A stretch of 64,000 nucleotides of DNA from positions 1-64,000 of the forward strand of contig NZ_JAPNLJ010000022.1 of NCBI RefSeq assembly GCF_026627445.1. Reading direction: 5' to 3'. How positions within the stretch are numbered: position 1 is the stretch's first letter; every line of letters begins with the position of its first letter. This document shows, piece by piece, positions 39,301-49,480 of the stretch. The stretch is from Streptomyces sp. H27-H1. Lineage in GTDB: Bacteria; Actinomycetota; Actinomycetes; Streptomycetales; Streptomycetaceae. Position numbers and translations under genes: made by a program. The notes below the pieces were generated by a model. The model did no database searches. It was not told the origin of the DNA and saw nothing but the letters and a program-made list of their open reading frames with translations.

Positions 39301-41038
39301 CGTCCGCAAGGACGCCGACGGCAGCGTCACCACCTACGCCTACGACCTCACCGACCAGCTCGCCCAAGTCCAGGGCCCCGACGGAACGACCGTCACCCTG
39401 CTGCGCGACCGCGAGGGTCGCCTGCTGTCGGAGACCGTCGATGGACGGGCTCTCACCTACACCTACGACGAGCTGGGCCGGCGTACGGGCCGCACCACGC
39501 CGACCGGTGCGACGGCGACGTGGAGCTACGACGGCGCGGGCCGCCGCACGAGCATGACGGCCTCGGGCCGCTCTCTCGACTTCACCTACGACGCCGCGGG
39601 CCGTGAGGTGACGCGCCGCGTCGGCGACGAGCTCGTCCTGAGCCACGTCTTCGACCCCGTGGGGCGCCTCACGGCCCAGACGGTCACCGGCCCGGCCGGG
39701 GCCCGCGTACGGCACCGCAGCTACACCTACCGGGCGGACGGCCACCTCACCGCAGTCGACGAAGCCGGCAGCGGACGGCAGGAATACGAGCTCGACCGCG
39801 CCGGACGGGTCACCGGGGTACGGGCGGCGGACTGGACCGAGAACTACGCCTACGACCAGGCCGGCAACCAGACCTTCGCGTCATGGCAGACGGAGCACAC
39901 CGGCCATGTGGCCAACGGCGTGCGCGCCTACGAGAAGAACCGGATCCTTCGCGCGGGAGCCGTGCGCTATGAGCACGACGGGCTCGGCCGCGTCACCGTG
40001 CGGCGCAAGACGCGTCCGTCCCGCAAGCCGGACGTCTGGCGCTACGAGTGGGACGTCGAGGACCGTCTCGTCCGCGCCACCACTCCGGACGGTGCCGTGT
40101 GGAGTTACCTCTACGATCCCCTCGGCCGCCGCACGGCCAAGCTCCGCCTCGCCGCGGACGGCCGGACCGTCACCGAGCGGACCGATTTCACCTGGGACGG
40201 GAACACCCTGTGCGAGCAGACCAGCAGCTCGGACGATCTGCCTCACCTGGTCACCATCACCTGGGACCACCAGGACATCCGGCCGATAGCCCAGACGGAA
40301 CGCATTCTCGACGCATCCCGGGAAGAAATCGACTCCCGGTTCTTCGCGATCGTCACCGACCTGGTCGGCACCCCCACCGAGCTCGTCGACGAGTCCGGCA
40401 ACGTGGCGTGGCACAACCGTTCCACGCTGTGGGGCATCACCACGTGGGCGTCGAACAGCACCGCTTATACGGCTCTGCGCTTTCCGGGCCAGTACGCCGA
40501 CCCGGAGACCGGCCTTCACTACAACCACTTCCGCCACTACGACCCCGAGACCGCCCGATATCTCACCTCGGACCCCCTGGGCCTCACCCCGGCGCCGAAC
40601 CCCTACAGCTACGTGGCGAACCCGCACGCGTGGACGGACTACCTGGGCCTGGCCCCGGACTACATCCCGATCTACCGCACGCCCAAGGGGGCCCACGCCC
40701 AGTACGAGCTCGACCACGGGCCGAACCCGGCCAACCACCAGCCCGGGGTGGACATCGGCGGCGGTATCATGTCGGACGGCAAGATCTACTTTGGCGAACG
40801 GGCCGTGGCCGCGGAGTACGCCGGGCCGACGGGAGCGAACTTCGCCAAGGGAATGGTCAAGTACGAAATGCACCCGTCGTTCCTCGAAGAGTTCGGTGAC
40901 CATGCGAAGGTCCACGACAGGAACGGGCCGAACGGCGCGCCGCGCCTCGAGTTCGAGATCCCTGTGGACAAGCTCGACCGGTTCAACGAGCTCACCCAGG
41001 GCCGCAGCTGGGTCGAAATCTTTGGAGGGCCCAATTGA
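36377..41038 (+). pseudogene. Rhs polymorphic toxin 2, interrupted by an in-frame amber codon
   Basis: One frame of 1554 codons interrupted by a TAG at 38456-38458. Domains: a helical WXG/T7SS-type region (1-230) nearly identical to Rhs 1, DUF6531 entry at NTDPIDLATGRM (near residue 398), and many YD repeats. After the amber codon come more YD repeats, the RHS core ending DPLGL (about 40575-40655) and a unique tip. In Rhs 1 the same place codes for sense (GALVRTERDR). The first product (693 aa) would be a shell fragment. A GTG directly follows the TAG, so termination-reinitiation is conceivable but no ribosome site is seen. The remainder is open to the end, so the mutation looks recent, or is suppressed. 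Confidence 0.85.
40660..41038 (+). other. Toxin tip of Rhs 2: possible ADP-ribosyltransferase-like domain
   Basis: About 125 residues with no similarity to tip 1. It opens with YIPIYRTPKGAHAQYEL, then GGGIMSDGKIYFGERAVAAEYAG, and closes with RLEFEIPVDKLDRFNEL. The opening Arg strand, a central Ser/Tyr/Phe strand and a late Glu strand follow ART topology, like several short RHS tips. The biochemical call is inference; the fact that this is a distinct exchanged tip is direct. Confidence 0.4.
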
Positions 41039-41304
41039 GGTTCCGTGATCATCAAGAACTCGACGTGACGGTCGTCGCGGTCGCTCCCGTGGGCGCGAAG
41101 GTGGAAGTGGACGGATCCGCCGACGCATTCGGATTCATCGACCAGGTGAAGCACCCGTCGTGGCGGGACGAGAACGTGGCGCCGCCGCGCGCCGGCGACA
41201 AGCTCCACGTCTGTGTGCTGGACGCCACCCGCGAGCCGTTTCCCCGTCTGAGCGCGCTGCAGAACGACATCGACGTCGCCCGGCGCCTGAGGGGCGACGC
41301 CTAG
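41035..41304 (+). CDS. Putative immunity protein for Rhs tip 2 (TTG start, OB/S1-like)
   Basis: An 89-residue protein. The only suitable start is a TTG at 41035 that overlaps the Rhs stop (TTGA), preceded at the right distance by GGAGG at 41025. Sequence features: LDVTVVAVAPVGAKVEVDG, FGFIDQVKHPSW, GDKLHVCVLDATREPFPRLS, NDIDVARRL. The strand pattern and the FGFID / V-VLD-R-P-LS spacing recall an S1/OB-fold RNA-binding domain. Immunity function is inferred from overlap, size and lack of any counterpart in module 1. Confidence 0.6.
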   Translation: MRFRDHQELDVTVVAVAPVGAKVEVDGSADAFGFIDQVKHPSWRDENVAPPRAGDKLHVCVLDATREPFPRLSALQNDIDVARRLRGDA

Positions 41305-41316
41305 CATGGAGTGACA

Positions 41317-41535
41317 GTGACGACAGGTGCATCACCCTGCATCGTCTGCCGGAACCTGACCGTAGGAGTACCGGGCAATCACGAGATCTGCCCGGTCTGC
41401 GGATGCGGCAGCCGCACTCGAAGCCGGCCTGGACAGCGATCCCGTCGGGAGCATCATCTTGGGCGAGGGGGCTGCGGCACCCGTCCACCTGACGCTGGAC
41501 GCGGAACGGTTCCGAGCCCGGATGAACGCCCAGCG
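41317..41535 (+). pseudogene. Remnant of a cysteine-rich CPCC-type gene fused to another fragment
   Basis: The first 33 residues after a GTG (SPCIVCRNLTVG, HEICPVCGCG) look like the start of a CPCC cysteine-rich protein, a family seen near toxin loci. The expected continuation is absent. In another frame an unrelated stretch, LEAGLDSDPVGSIILGEG and LDAERFRARMNAQR, continues to about 41535. This looks like two decayed fragments behind the immunity gene. Confidence 0.4.
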
Positions 41536-41620
41536 AACCCGCCATTCCCGGGACCGTCGAGGGGCGGGGTCCTGCCCCGGTGATCGACGGTCCCGGCGAG
41601 CCGCCGAGGGGCGGTTCCGG

Positions 41621-42067
41621 TCAGGTGGCGGTGGAGCGGTTGCTGCTCGTGTCCGTGCACAGGGCCCAGATGATGAAGATGCCGATGGCGATCGAGATGA
41701 GGGCCCAGAGCGGCGTGTAGGGCAGCCACAGGAAGTTGAGGACGACGTCCAGCGCGACGATCACCACGCCCGTGCCGCGTGCCCAGGCCGCCCCCTTCAG
41801 GATGCCCGCGCCGACGATCGCGAGCACGATGCCCACGATGAGGTGGATCCAGCCCCACGCGGTGGCGTCGAACTTGAAGGTGTAGTCGCCCACGCTCGCG
41901 TAGACGTCGTCGTCCGCGATGCCGACGATTCCCTTCAGGATGCCGAGGACGCCTTCCATGAGCATCAGGACTCCGGCGAACATGGCGCCGCTCGTCGCCC
42001 ACGGGTTGTGTCCGTCGGTGGCGTACCGGCTGTTGGGGGCCCTGCTGGGGGGCGTTGTCTGTGCCAC
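41621..42067 (-). CDS. DUF7144-type four-TM membrane protein
   Basis: A 148-residue integral membrane protein. GTG start at 42067 (VAQTTPPSRAPNSRY) with AAGGAG upstream. Four predicted TM helices: ATSGAMFAGVLMLMEGVLGI, IHLIVGIVLAIVGAGIL, GVVIVALDVVLNFLWLP and WALISIAIGIFIIWAL. Between helices one and two stands a short external segment with DDDVYASVGDYTFKFD, typical of the family. Function unknown; such genes are common in actinomycetes. Confidence 0.85.
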   Translation of the reverse strand: MAQTTPPSRAPNSRYATDGHNPWATSGAMFAGVLMLMEGVLGILKGIVGIADDDVYASVGDYTFKFDATAWGWIHLIVGIVLAIVGAGILKGAAWARGTGVVIVALDVVLNFLWLPYTPLWALISIAIGIFIIWALCTDTSSNRSTAT

Positions 42068-42594
42068 GGGAGACTCCTTCGTCGGGCGGTACACCGAGCG
42101 TGCGGTGTGCCGTCCAGCGTCCGTGGAAGGGGAGTGCGGGGATATTCAAGCGCCGCCATTCGGGTGAATCCGTACGGTTGCCCGAACGGAATTCCAGGTC
42201 AGCTGCCGGGTCAGCCGCCGGGTCCTTGGCCGCGACCCGCGCTTGCTTCCGCGCCCGGTGGGTGGTGCTCGGGCCGGATCCTCCTGTCGTGTGGTCCGAG
42301 TCGCTGGATGGAGGCGTCGCGGCGACGCCGGCCGGGGCGTCCGGCGCCGGGCCGCTCGTGTGAACGGGCCCCGCTTCCGGCCCGGATGCCGTCCCCCCGC
42401 TGCTGCGGCTCGGAACCCGGGCCGGACGGGGTGCCCCCGTGACCTGATCCTGCCCGGGCGGTGCACCGCCGCGCATTGCCGGTGACCGGCAGCCTTTACA
42501 TCGCTCTGATGCCGATGGCGGCGGGACTCGGGCACACATCGCTCCGCGCCCGCGTTGAGTACATGTCATGGAGTCGTGAGGATCGGGGGAGGGC
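42068..42594. other. Intergenic region without a gene
   Basis: About 530 bp between divergent genes. I see no reading frame with start, ribosome site and codon bias, and no RNA gene. It must hold the promoters of the DUF7144-type gene and the PucR regulator. The last 40 bases before 42595 are relatively AT-rich for this region and include the ribosome site GGGGGAGGG. Confidence 0.5.
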
Positions 42595-43659
42595 ATGGCC
42601 GAGGGGGCCGTACCGGCGGAGCACGTGGCGGGGTACGTCGAAAGCCTGGTCGACGCGTGCGTCACGGGTCGCCGGCTGACCCGTGACGAGCTGGAGAGCC
42701 GCAGGGCGCAGGGCACGCGGGCGGCGGAGGCGGGACTGGCCTTGCGCGGGCTCATCCGTGACCATCTGGCCGCGGCGCGGGAGATACAGCCGCGGTTGCC
42801 GGCCGCGGCCACGGGCCCGCTGCTGTTCGCCGTGGAGCAGGCGGTGGACGCCTTCGCCGAGGGGTACGAGCGGGCTCAGCACCAGGCGGTGCGCCAAGCG
42901 GAGGCCGAGCGCCGGGAATTCGTCGACGACCTCCTGTACGGGGGCAGCGACCTGGGCCGGCTGGCGGAGCGGGCCGAGCGGTTCGGTCTCCGGCTGTCGC
43001 AGGACCACGCGGTCGCGGTGGCCCAGGGGCCGGAGCCGTACGGCGACGGCTACCCGGTGGCCCGGGGCATCGAGGAGAGCGTCCTGGCCCGGTTCGGCAA
43101 CCGGCAGATCCTGCTGACCACGAAGGACGGCCGGCTGATCTGCGTGGTCCCGGGCGGCCAGCCGGACGTACTCGCCTTCTTCGCGAAGCAGGCGTACGCC
43201 GCGACCGGCGGCGGGCGGGTCGGCATCGGCCGTTCCCATCAGGGGGCCGGCGGCATCGTCCACTCGTACGAGGAGGCCCGCAACTCCCTCGACCTGGCCG
43301 AGCGGATGGGGCTGGAGGGGCCGGTGCACCACGCCTCCGACCTGCTGGTCTATCCGGTCCTGACCCGGGACCGGCAAGCCATGGCCGATCTGGTGGAAAG
43401 CGTGCTGGGACCTCTCCGGAACGGACGCGGGGGCGCCCAGCCCTTCCTCGACACGCTCACCGCCTACTTCGACAGCGGCTGCGTGGCGACCGAGGCGGCC
43501 CGCCGCCTGTCCCTGAGCGTGCGTGCGCTGACCTACCGGCTCGAGCGCATCCGCACCCTCACCGGCGCCGACCCGGCCGACCCCGTGAACCGGTACACCC
43601 TTCAGACCGCGGCCATCGGCGCCCGCCTCCTGGGCTGGCCGGGCGAAGCCGCGGCCTGA
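42595..43659 (+). CDS. PucR-family transcriptional regulator
   Basis: A 354-residue cytoplasmic regulator with the CdaR/PucR layout. The N-terminal 170 residues are a helical region without a GAF signature. A GGDEF-like middle domain follows (GRVGIGRSHQGAGGIVHSYEEA). The C-terminal PucR helix-turn-helix reads LDTLTAYFDSGCVATEAAR, LSLSVRALTYRLERI, TGADPADPVNRYTLQTA. Ribosome site GGGAGGG immediately before the ATG. Its target is unknown; it stands alone between a membrane protein and the NfeD/flotillin pair. Confidence 0.88.
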   Translation: MAEGAVPAEHVAGYVESLVDACVTGRRLTRDELESRRAQGTRAAEAGLALRGLIRDHLAAAREIQPRLPAAATGPLLFAVEQAVDAFAEGYERAQHQAVRQAEAERREFVDDLLYGGSDLGRLAERAERFGLRLSQDHAVAVAQGPEPYGDGYPVARGIEESVLARFGNRQILLTTKDGRLICVVPGGQPDVLAFFAKQAYAATGGGRVGIGRSHQGAGGIVHSYEEARNSLDLAERMGLEGPVHHASDLLVYPVLTRDRQAMADLVESVLGPLRNGRGGAQPFLDTLTAYFDSGCVATEAARRLSLSVRALTYRLERIRTLTGADPADPVNRYTLQTAAIGARLLGWPGEAAA

Positions 43660-43793
43660 GCGCGCCGGCCGGCAGCCCCGCTTGTGCGTTAAGGCAGCGT
43701 AAAGATTGCCGACGGCAGGCAATGTGCACTGGCCCGTCGCGGTGACACGATCCCGGTGTCCGGCACAAACGCCAGCCATGCGAGGAGGTGCTC

Positions 43794-44303
43794 ATGGGCT
43801 TGTTTCTGGGTCTCGGCATTGCGGGGATCGTGCTGTTGGCCGCCTCGCTGGTCTTCGACGGACTCCTGGAGGGCGTCTTCGACGGCGCTCTGGACGGCCT
43901 GTTCGACGGCTGGCTGTCGCTCCCGGTGGCCGCGGGCTTCGTCTCGATGCTCGGCTTCACCGGGGTGATCGTGCTCGGCGCCACGGGACTCGGGGCGGGA
44001 GCAGCGACAGCCGTCGGAGCCCTCGCGGGCGCGGGGGCCGGCTGGGCGACGTACCGGCTGAGCCAGGCCCTGTTGCGGGACGGCAGCGGGGCCGCGCCCC
44101 GGCACGGCGATCTCGTGGGATCGACGGGGACCGTGGTGACCGCAATTCCGTCGGGCGGCTACGGCGAGGTCATGCTCCGGCTGGCCGGGCAGCCGGTGAA
44201 GTACGCGGCGACCGCCGACGGCCCGCTGGGGCGCGGCGCCGAGGTATGGGTCACGGCCGCGCCCTCGTCCACCTCGGTCAGCGTCCGCTCCGTCGAGCGC
44301 TGA
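43794..44303 (+). CDS. NfeD-like membrane protein
   Basis: A 169-residue protein: three hydrophobic helices (GLFLGLGIAGIVLLAASLVF, LPVAAGFVSMLGFTGVIVLG and a Gly/Ala-rich third) and a C-terminal OB-fold (DLVGSTGTVVTAIPSGGYGE, GAEVWVTAAPSS). NfeD proteins partner flotillins in membrane microdomains, and the flotillin gene follows 65 bp downstream. ATG at 43794 is chosen over the GTG at 43788 because GGAGG at 43784-43788 has proper spacing only to the ATG. Confidence 0.82.
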   Translation: MGLFLGLGIAGIVLLAASLVFDGLLEGVFDGALDGLFDGWLSLPVAAGFVSMLGFTGVIVLGATGLGAGAATAVGALAGAGAGWATYRLSQALLRDGSGAAPRHGDLVGSTGTVVTAIPSGGYGEVMLRLAGQPVKYAATADGPLGRGAEVWVTAAPSSTSVSVRSVER

Positions 44304-44368
44304 GGCCGTCCTCCACCTGTTCATCCATCACCGATCTGCCCCCGAGGGGGAGGCAGGGGGGATTCATC

Positions 44369-45895
44369 ATGAGCCCAGTCGTCATGTCGGTCGTGGGAGT
44401 CGTCGTACTCCTCGTCCTGCTCGCGCTCGTCGTCGTCACCCGCTACAAGGTCGCCGGGCCCAGCGAGGCGTTCATCATCACCGGCCGGCGCGGCAAGAGG
44501 TCCACCGACCCGGAGACCGGACTGATATCGACCGACAACAGCGGACAGAAGGTCGTGGTCGGCGGCGGCGTGTTCGTCGTCCCCTTCGTCCAGCAGCGCT
44601 ACACCCTCGACCTGTCCAGTCGGCACATTCCGATCGCGGTCCGCGGAGCGGTCACCCTGCGCGGCATCAAGGCCAATCTCGAAGGCGTCGCGATCGTCAA
44701 GGTCGGTGGCAACGAGGACGCCATCCGGGCCGCAGCCCAGCGTTTCCTGCAGCAGCAGGACGGCATCGTCGGCTTCACGCAGGAAGTACTGTCCGGCGCC
44801 CTGCGCGCCATCGTCGGCCGCATGTCGGTGGAGGACATCATCCGCGACCGCGCCGCGTTCGCCGGCCAGGTCGCGGAGGAGGCCGAGGCCAGTCTCTCCG
44901 GCCAGGGCCTGGTCCTGGACGCCTTCCAGATCCAGGACATCACCACCGAGGGCTCCTACCTCGAGGACCTCGGCCGGCCGGAGGCCGCCCGCGCCAAGCA
45001 GGAAGCGGACATCGCCGAGGCCAACTCCCGCCAGGCAGCCGAGCAGGCACGGCTGAAGGCCGAGGAGGAGATCGCGGTGGCGCAGCGCACCCTGTACCTG
45101 CGTCAGGCGGAGATCAAGGCCGAGACCGACGCGGCCGCGGCCCAGGCCAATGCCGCGGGCCCCCTCGCGGAAGCAGATCGGCAGCAGCAGATCCTCGCCG
45201 AACAGGAGAAGGTGGCCGAGCGGCAGGCGGCTCTGACCGACCGCCAGCTCGACACCGAGGTCCGCAAACCGGCCGACGCCCGTCGGTACCAGGCCGAACA
45301 GGAGGCGGAGGCCAAGCGTGTCGCCCGCGTCAAGCAGGCCGAGGCCGAGCGGCTGGCCGCCATCGCCGCCGCCCAGGGCGAGGCCGAGCGGGCCCGCCTG
45401 ACCGGTGAGGGCGAGAAGCAGCGTCGCTCCGCCCTCGCCGAGGCGGAGGCCGTCGAGGGAGCCAAGCGCGGTGCGGCCGAGCGGGCCCGGCGTGCGGCGA
45501 TCGCCGAAGCCGTACGCCTGGAGGGCGACGCGGAGGCCGCGGCCATCGCCGCCAAGGGCGCGGCCGAGGCCGAGGCCATGCAGAAGAAGGCCGACGCCTT
45601 CGCGTCCTACGGCGACGCGGCGATGATCCAGATGATGGTCGAGGCGCTGCCGCAGATCGTGGCCAAGGCCGCCGAACCCCTCAGCGCCATCGACAAGATG
45701 ACGGTCATCTCCACGGACGGCGCAGGCAAGCTCTCCCGTACGGTCGCCGACAACGTCGCCCAGGGCATGGAACTCCTCGGCGCCACCACCGGCGTGGACC
45801 TGGCGCAGCTCCTCAAGGGCCTCACCGCCCCGACGAAGCCTGCCGCGGCCGAGGTCGTGCCCGTGGCCCACAAGAAGGTCGAAATCACCGGCTGA
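44369..45895 (+). CDS. Flotillin family (SPFH/PHB domain) protein
   Basis: A 508-residue protein anchored by an N-terminal hydrophobic helix ([20 protein letters not shown]). The SPFH domain spans about residues 25-200 ([47 protein letters not shown]). A long Ala/Glu-rich coiled coil (200-410) contains repeats such as [20 protein letters not shown], and a flotillin C-terminal region ends the protein. Flotillins scaffold lipid microdomains and oligomerise through the coiled coil. The ATG at 44369 follows AGGGGG. Pairing with NfeD is the standard arrangement. Confidence 0.95.
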   Translation: MSPVVMSVVGVVVLLVLLALVVVTRYKVAGPSEAFIITGRRGKRSTDPETGLISTDNSGQKVVVGGGVFVVPFVQQRYTLDLSSRHIPIAVRGAVTLRGIKANLEGVAIVKVGGNEDAIRAAAQRFLQQQDGIVGFTQEVLSGALRAIVGRMSVEDIIRDRAAFAGQVAEEAEASLSGQGLVLDAFQIQDITTEGSYLEDLGRPEAARAKQEADIAEANSRQAAEQARLKAEEEIAVAQRTLYLRQAEIKAETDAAAAQANAAGPLAEADRQQQILAEQEKVAERQAALTDRQLDTEVRKPADARRYQAEQEAEAKRVARVKQAEAERLAAIAAAQGEAERARLTGEGEKQRRSALAEAEAVEGAKRGAAERARRAAIAEAVRLEGDAEAAAIAAKGAAEAEAMQKKADAFASYGDAAMIQMMVEALPQIVAKAAEPLSAIDKMTVISTDGAGKLSRTVADNVAQGMELLGATTGVDLAQLLKGLTAPTKPAAAEVVPVAHKKVEITG

Positions 45896-45917
45896 CACCC
45901 CACCGGACCACCGCCTC

Positions 45918-45944
45918 GAGGCCCGCTACGGGGGAGCGGGCCTC
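45918..45944 (+). terminator. Terminator after the flotillin gene
   Basis: GAGGCCCGCT (45918-45927) pairs perfectly with AGCGGGCCTC (45935-45944), 7-nt loop, 22 bp after the stop. Confidence 0.8.
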
Positions 45945-46121
45945 AAGGCCGGTCCGGTTCCCCGGCTCCCGCCGGGGAGCCTGTCGGGGAGGCGCCGAAG
46001 CCGCTCGTGCGAAAGCCAGTTCGTCAGCACGGGACGACGCGCGACCCACGTCCGGGTGGTCCTTGCGCGTGCGGGCACTTTCTGGCGGTCCGGGGCCGTG
46101 CGGGCGGCAAGAGTTGGCTTC

Positions 46122-48122
46122 ATGATCATGGATCCCGATGCCAACTCCGGAAACTCCGAAGCTCCCGGAACCCCCGGAACCCCCGGAACCCCCGGAACCC
46201 CCGGAACCCCCGGCGAGCCCGCCCCCGCTCCCCGCCGGCCCTCCCGCCGCACCGTCATCGCCGGCGCGGCCGCTGTCGCCGGAGCCGGCGGACTGGGCGT
46301 CGCCGTCACTTCCGCCCAGACCTCGCAGGCCGTCCCCGGCTCCGCCGTCGCCGAGTGGGACGCCTGCCTGACGATCGCCCGGGCCATCCTCGTACGGGAC
46401 GAAGAGGACCAGCCACTCGTACCGCGCTACGCCGACATCCTGCTGAAGAACGGCCTGCCCCGCTCGCGCCGCCCCGCCAAGAAGGTGCTGGTCGTCGGCG
46501 CCGGGCCGGCCGGCCTGACCGCCGCCCACCTCCTGAGCCAGGCCGGCCACAAGGTCACCGTCATCGAGGCCAACGGCAACCGGGTAGGCGGCCGCATCAA
46601 GACCTTCCGCACCGGCGGCCACGAGGGCGCTGACCAGCCCTTCGCCGACCCGAAGCAGTACGCCGAGGCCGGCGCGATGCGCATCCCCGACAGCCACCCG
46701 CTGGTCACCGGACTGATGGACAGCCTCGGCCTCGAGCGCCGCCGCTTCCACCTGGTCGACGTGGACGGAGCCGGCCGCCCCGCCTACCGGACCTGGATCT
46801 ACGTCAACGGCATCCGCGTCCGCCGCGCCGACTACGGCCGCGCCCCCCAGACGGTCAACCGCTCCTTCGGCGTTCCGCAGGCGTACGAGTCCGTCCCCGC
46901 CTCGCAGATCGTCCGCGACGCCTTCGCCCCCGTGCGCCGGGAGATCGAGGGCAAGAAGGACAAGGAACTCGTCGAGGGCTGGGCACGGGTCATCCAGCGC
47001 TACGGCCACATGTCGATGTACCGCTTCCTGACGGAGGAGGCCAAGCTCGACGAGCGGACCATCGACCTGATCGGCACCGTCGAGAACCTCACCTCCCGCC
47101 TGCACCTCGCCTTCGTGCACAGCTTCATCGGGGCCTCGCTGATCAGCCCCGACACCGCGTTCTACGAACTGCCCGACGGCACCGCCACCCTGGCCGACGC
47201 GCTGTACGCCCGCGTCAAGGACCTCGTACGGCTCGACCGCCGCGCGACCCGCATCACCCACGGCGAGGACCGGGTCACCGTCGAAACCGTCTCCGAGGGC
47301 CGCGGCGGCAGCCCCGTACGGCGCGAGACCTTCACCGCCGACACCGCCATCATCACCGTCCCCTTCTCCGGGCTGCGCCACATCCCCATCACCCCCGCGC
47401 TCTCGTACGGCAAGCGGCGCGCGGTCACCGAGCTGCACTACGACGCGGCCACCAAGGTGCTGCTCGAATTCAGCCTCCGCTGGTGGGAGTTCGACGAGGC
47501 CGACTGGAAGCGCGAGCTGGAGGCCGTACAGCCCGGCCTGTACCGGAAGTACCAGACGGGTCGGACCCCGGCGGACGGAAGCCTGCTGGGCGCACACCCC
47601 TCCGTACCCGACGGCCACATCTCCGCGGGCCAGCGCTCGCACTACGCCGCCAGCCGCGTGGTCACCCGCGACCAGCCCGAGGCGGCCGGCGTCATCGGCG
47701 GCGGCTCGGCCACCGACAACCCCAACCGCTTCATGTTCCAGCCCTCCTACCCCGTCCAAGGCAGCGCCGGGGGCGTCATCCTCGCCTCCTACAGCTGGTC
47801 GGACGACGCGCTGAAGTGGGACTCCCTGGACGACGAGGAGCGCTACCCGCGCGCCCTCGCCGGTGTCCAGGAGGTGTTCGGGCAGCGCATCGAGGTGTTC
47901 TACACGGGAGTGGGCCGCACCCAGTCCTGGATGCGGGACCCCTACGCCTACGGCGAGGCGTCCGTACTGCTGCCCGGCCAGCACACCGAGCTCTTCCCCC
48001 ACGTCCGCAAGGCCGAGGGCAACCTGCACTTCGCCGGATGCCACACCTCCATCAAGCCCGCGTGGATCGAGGGAGCCCTGGAATCCGCGGTGCGGACCGC
48101 CCTGGACGTGCACACGGCCTAG
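46122..48122 (+). CDS. Exported flavin amine oxidase (L-amino-acid oxidase-like)
   Basis: A 666-residue flavoprotein. An unusual N-terminus with PGT tandem repeats precedes a twin-arginine signal, [19 protein letters not shown], so export of the folded FAD enzyme is expected. The FAD-binding GxGxxG is [19 protein letters not shown], followed by [12 protein letters not shown]. The C-terminal FAD/substrate segment is [20 protein letters not shown]. Between them lies an amine-oxidase helical insertion ([19 protein letters not shown]). It should oxidise L-amino acids or monoamines with release of hydrogen peroxide and ammonia. ATGs at 46122 and 46128 are both possible; neither has a strong ribosome site. 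Confidence 0.9.
   Translation: MIMDPDANSGNSEAPGTPGTPGTPGTPGTPGEPAPAPRRPSRRTVIAGAAAVAGAGGLGVAVTSAQTSQAVPGSAVAEWDACLTIARAILVRDEEDQPLVPRYADILLKNGLPRSRRPAKKVLVVGAGPAGLTAAHLLSQAGHKVTVIEANGNRVGGRIKTFRTGGHEGADQPFADPKQYAEAGAMRIPDSHPLVTGLMDSLGLERRRFHLVDVDGAGRPAYRTWIYVNGIRVRRADYGRAPQTVNRSFGVPQAYESVPASQIVRDAFAPVRREIEGKKDKELVEGWARVIQRYGHMSMYRFLTEEAKLDERTIDLIGTVENLTSRLHLAFVHSFIGASLISPDTAFYELPDGTATLADALYARVKDLVRLDRRATRITHGEDRVTVETVSEGRGGSPVRRETFTADTAIITVPFSGLRHIPITPALSYGKRRAVTELHYDAATKVLLEFSLRWWEFDEADWKRELEAVQPGLYRKYQTGRTPADGSLLGAHPSVPDGHISAGQRSHYAASRVVTRDQPEAAGVIGGGSATDNPNRFMFQPSYPVQGSAGGVILASYSWSDDALKWDSLDDEERYPRALAGVQEVFGQRIEVFYTGVGRTQSWMRDPYAYGEASVLLPGQHTELFPHVRKAEGNLHFAGCHTSIKPAWIEGALESAVRTALDVHTA
46164..46213 (+). 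repeat. 9-bp tandem repeat in the amine oxidase signal region
   Basis: Five successive copies of CCCGGAACC (unit CCGGAACCC) encode Pro-Gly-Thr repeats just ahead of the Tat motif. Unit length is a multiple of three, so changes in copy number would keep the frame and only alter the spacer. Confidence 0.9.
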
Positions 48123-48190
48123 GCCAATACGCCTGGGGCGTGTCCGGTCGGCCATCTGACTGCCCTGTGCCCAGGCCGTTTTGACGGGGC

Positions 48191-48270
48191 ATGGGGCGGG
48201 ATGATCCGAGTGATGCCGAGTGGGAACGGCTGCGCCCGTTCCTGCCGGTCGACGACTGGGATATTCGCCG
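48191..48270 (+). pseudogene. IS5-type transposase N-terminal remnant
   Basis: About 25 codons (MGRDDPSDAEWERLRPFLPV) match the start of IS5-family transposases (DUF4096-like region). The match ends abruptly near 48265 and the rest of the element is gone. The next 190 bp up to the AraC gene hold no other recognisable sequence. Confidence 0.7.
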
Positions 48271-48458
48271 CGCCATCAGACAAGCTCAAGCACGCCCGAG
48301 CCGTCGCCACCCGAGTCCGGTGTGTCGATGTCAGGGCAGAACGTGCGTACCGACCGCCCCGCCGAGGTTGACCTGAATCCGCGCTGCCGGGACCCGTCCG
48401 GGCCCCCAGCATGGGCCGCAGCCTGCGGAAACGTCGCCTACGGACGGGACGAGCGACC

Positions 48459-49466
48459 ATGACAGCACTCCTCCAGCACGCCGTGTGCCCCGAAGGCACC
48501 TGGGACGTGGCCCTCGCCCGCCCCGGCCCCGCGCTCTCGCCCGGCGTGCGCCTCTACCGGGGCGTGCGCTTCGCGACCGGCGTGGTCCGCCGCCGGCTGG
48601 AGGTCCCCGGGCCCTGGGTCACGCTGGTCCTCGGCTTCGGCCCCCCGATGCGGCTCATCAGCCCGGGCCGGGTCCCGGGGGCCCCGGCGACGGAGCTGCT
48701 CCTGGCCTCCTCGGTGTCGGGCCTGCAGACCCGGCCCACCATCGGGGAGCACGGCGGCCACCTCGCCGCCCTGGAGGTCGTCCTGACCCCGTACGCCGCG
48801 CACCGCCTGCTCGGCGTCGACATGGGTGCGCTGGCCAACCGCCACCTCGACCTCGCCGATGTGGCCGGGGTCCGGGCCGCCCGGCTCGGCGACGCGCTCG
48901 CGGAACTACCGGGCTGGCCGCAGCGGTTCGCCCTGCTCGACCGGGAGCTGGCCCGCTGGATGGAGGCCGGCCCGGAGCCCGCGCCGCCCCTGCTGTGGGC
49001 CTGGCGGCGGCTCGCCGAGTCCGGGGGCCTGCTGGCGGTGTCCCGGCTCGCGGCCGAAACGGGCTGGAGCGTACGGCAGTTGGAGAACCGCTTCAACGAA
49101 CAGGCGGGGATGCCCCCCAAGGCCGTGGCCCGCGTCATGCGGTTGAACCGGGCGATGCGCATGCTCGCGGCCGGCTCTCTTTCCCCGGCCGAGGTCGCCA
49201 TCGCCTGCGGATTCAGCGACCAGCCGCACCTGTGCCGCGACTTCAAGGTCATGACCGGGGCCACCCCGCGCGAGTTCTTCGCGGCCCGGCTCACCGGCCC
49301 CGGCGGACCGGCCGAACCACCCGTCGCCGACCGGATAGCGGGGCAGGTCACGAGCGCCCCCGCCGGGTCCCGGGGCGGGGCGAGTGCGTATTCGTCCAAG
49401 ACCGCGCGCCGTGCACCCCGCGAGGATCTTGTCGCAGCAGGGCGCAATCCGGCGCCGGGCACGTGA
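48459..49466 (+). CDS. AraC-family transcriptional regulator
   Basis: A 335-residue regulator. The N-terminal 190 residues form an effector-binding domain of the type seen in single-domain actinobacterial AraC proteins (SSVSGLQTRPTIGEHGGHLA, ALEVVLTPYAAHRLLGVDM). The C-terminal double helix-turn-helix is SRLAAETGWSVRQLENRF and AEVAIACGFSDQPHLCRDFK, ending GATPREFFAARL. A basic tail of about 45 residues follows. Start at 48459 (MTALLQHAV); an upstream extension adds only Arg-rich sequence. The family call is clear, the regulon is unknown. Confidence 0.87.
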   Translation: MTALLQHAVCPEGTWDVALARPGPALSPGVRLYRGVRFATGVVRRRLEVPGPWVTLVLGFGPPMRLISPGRVPGAPATELLLASSVSGLQTRPTIGEHGGHLAALEVVLTPYAAHRLLGVDMGALANRHLDLADVAGVRAARLGDALAELPGWPQRFALLDRELARWMEAGPEPAPPLLWAWRRLAESGGLLAVSRLAAETGWSVRQLENRFNEQAGMPPKAVARVMRLNRAMRMLAAGSLSPAEVAIACGFSDQPHLCRDFKVMTGATPREFFAARLTGPGGPAEPPVADRIAGQVTSAPAGSRGGASAYSSKTARRAPREDLVAAGRNPAPGT

Positions 49467-49480
49467 GGAGACGCACCATC

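Noticed and set aside
45885-48155. 756-codon minus-strand frame opposite the amine oxidase
   Set aside because: Val/Gly/Ala-rich shadow; the plus strand holds the Tat signal and FAD motifs.
48123-48458. A complete insertion sequence
   Set aside because: Only about 25 transposase codons remain; no inverted repeats or target duplication were seen.
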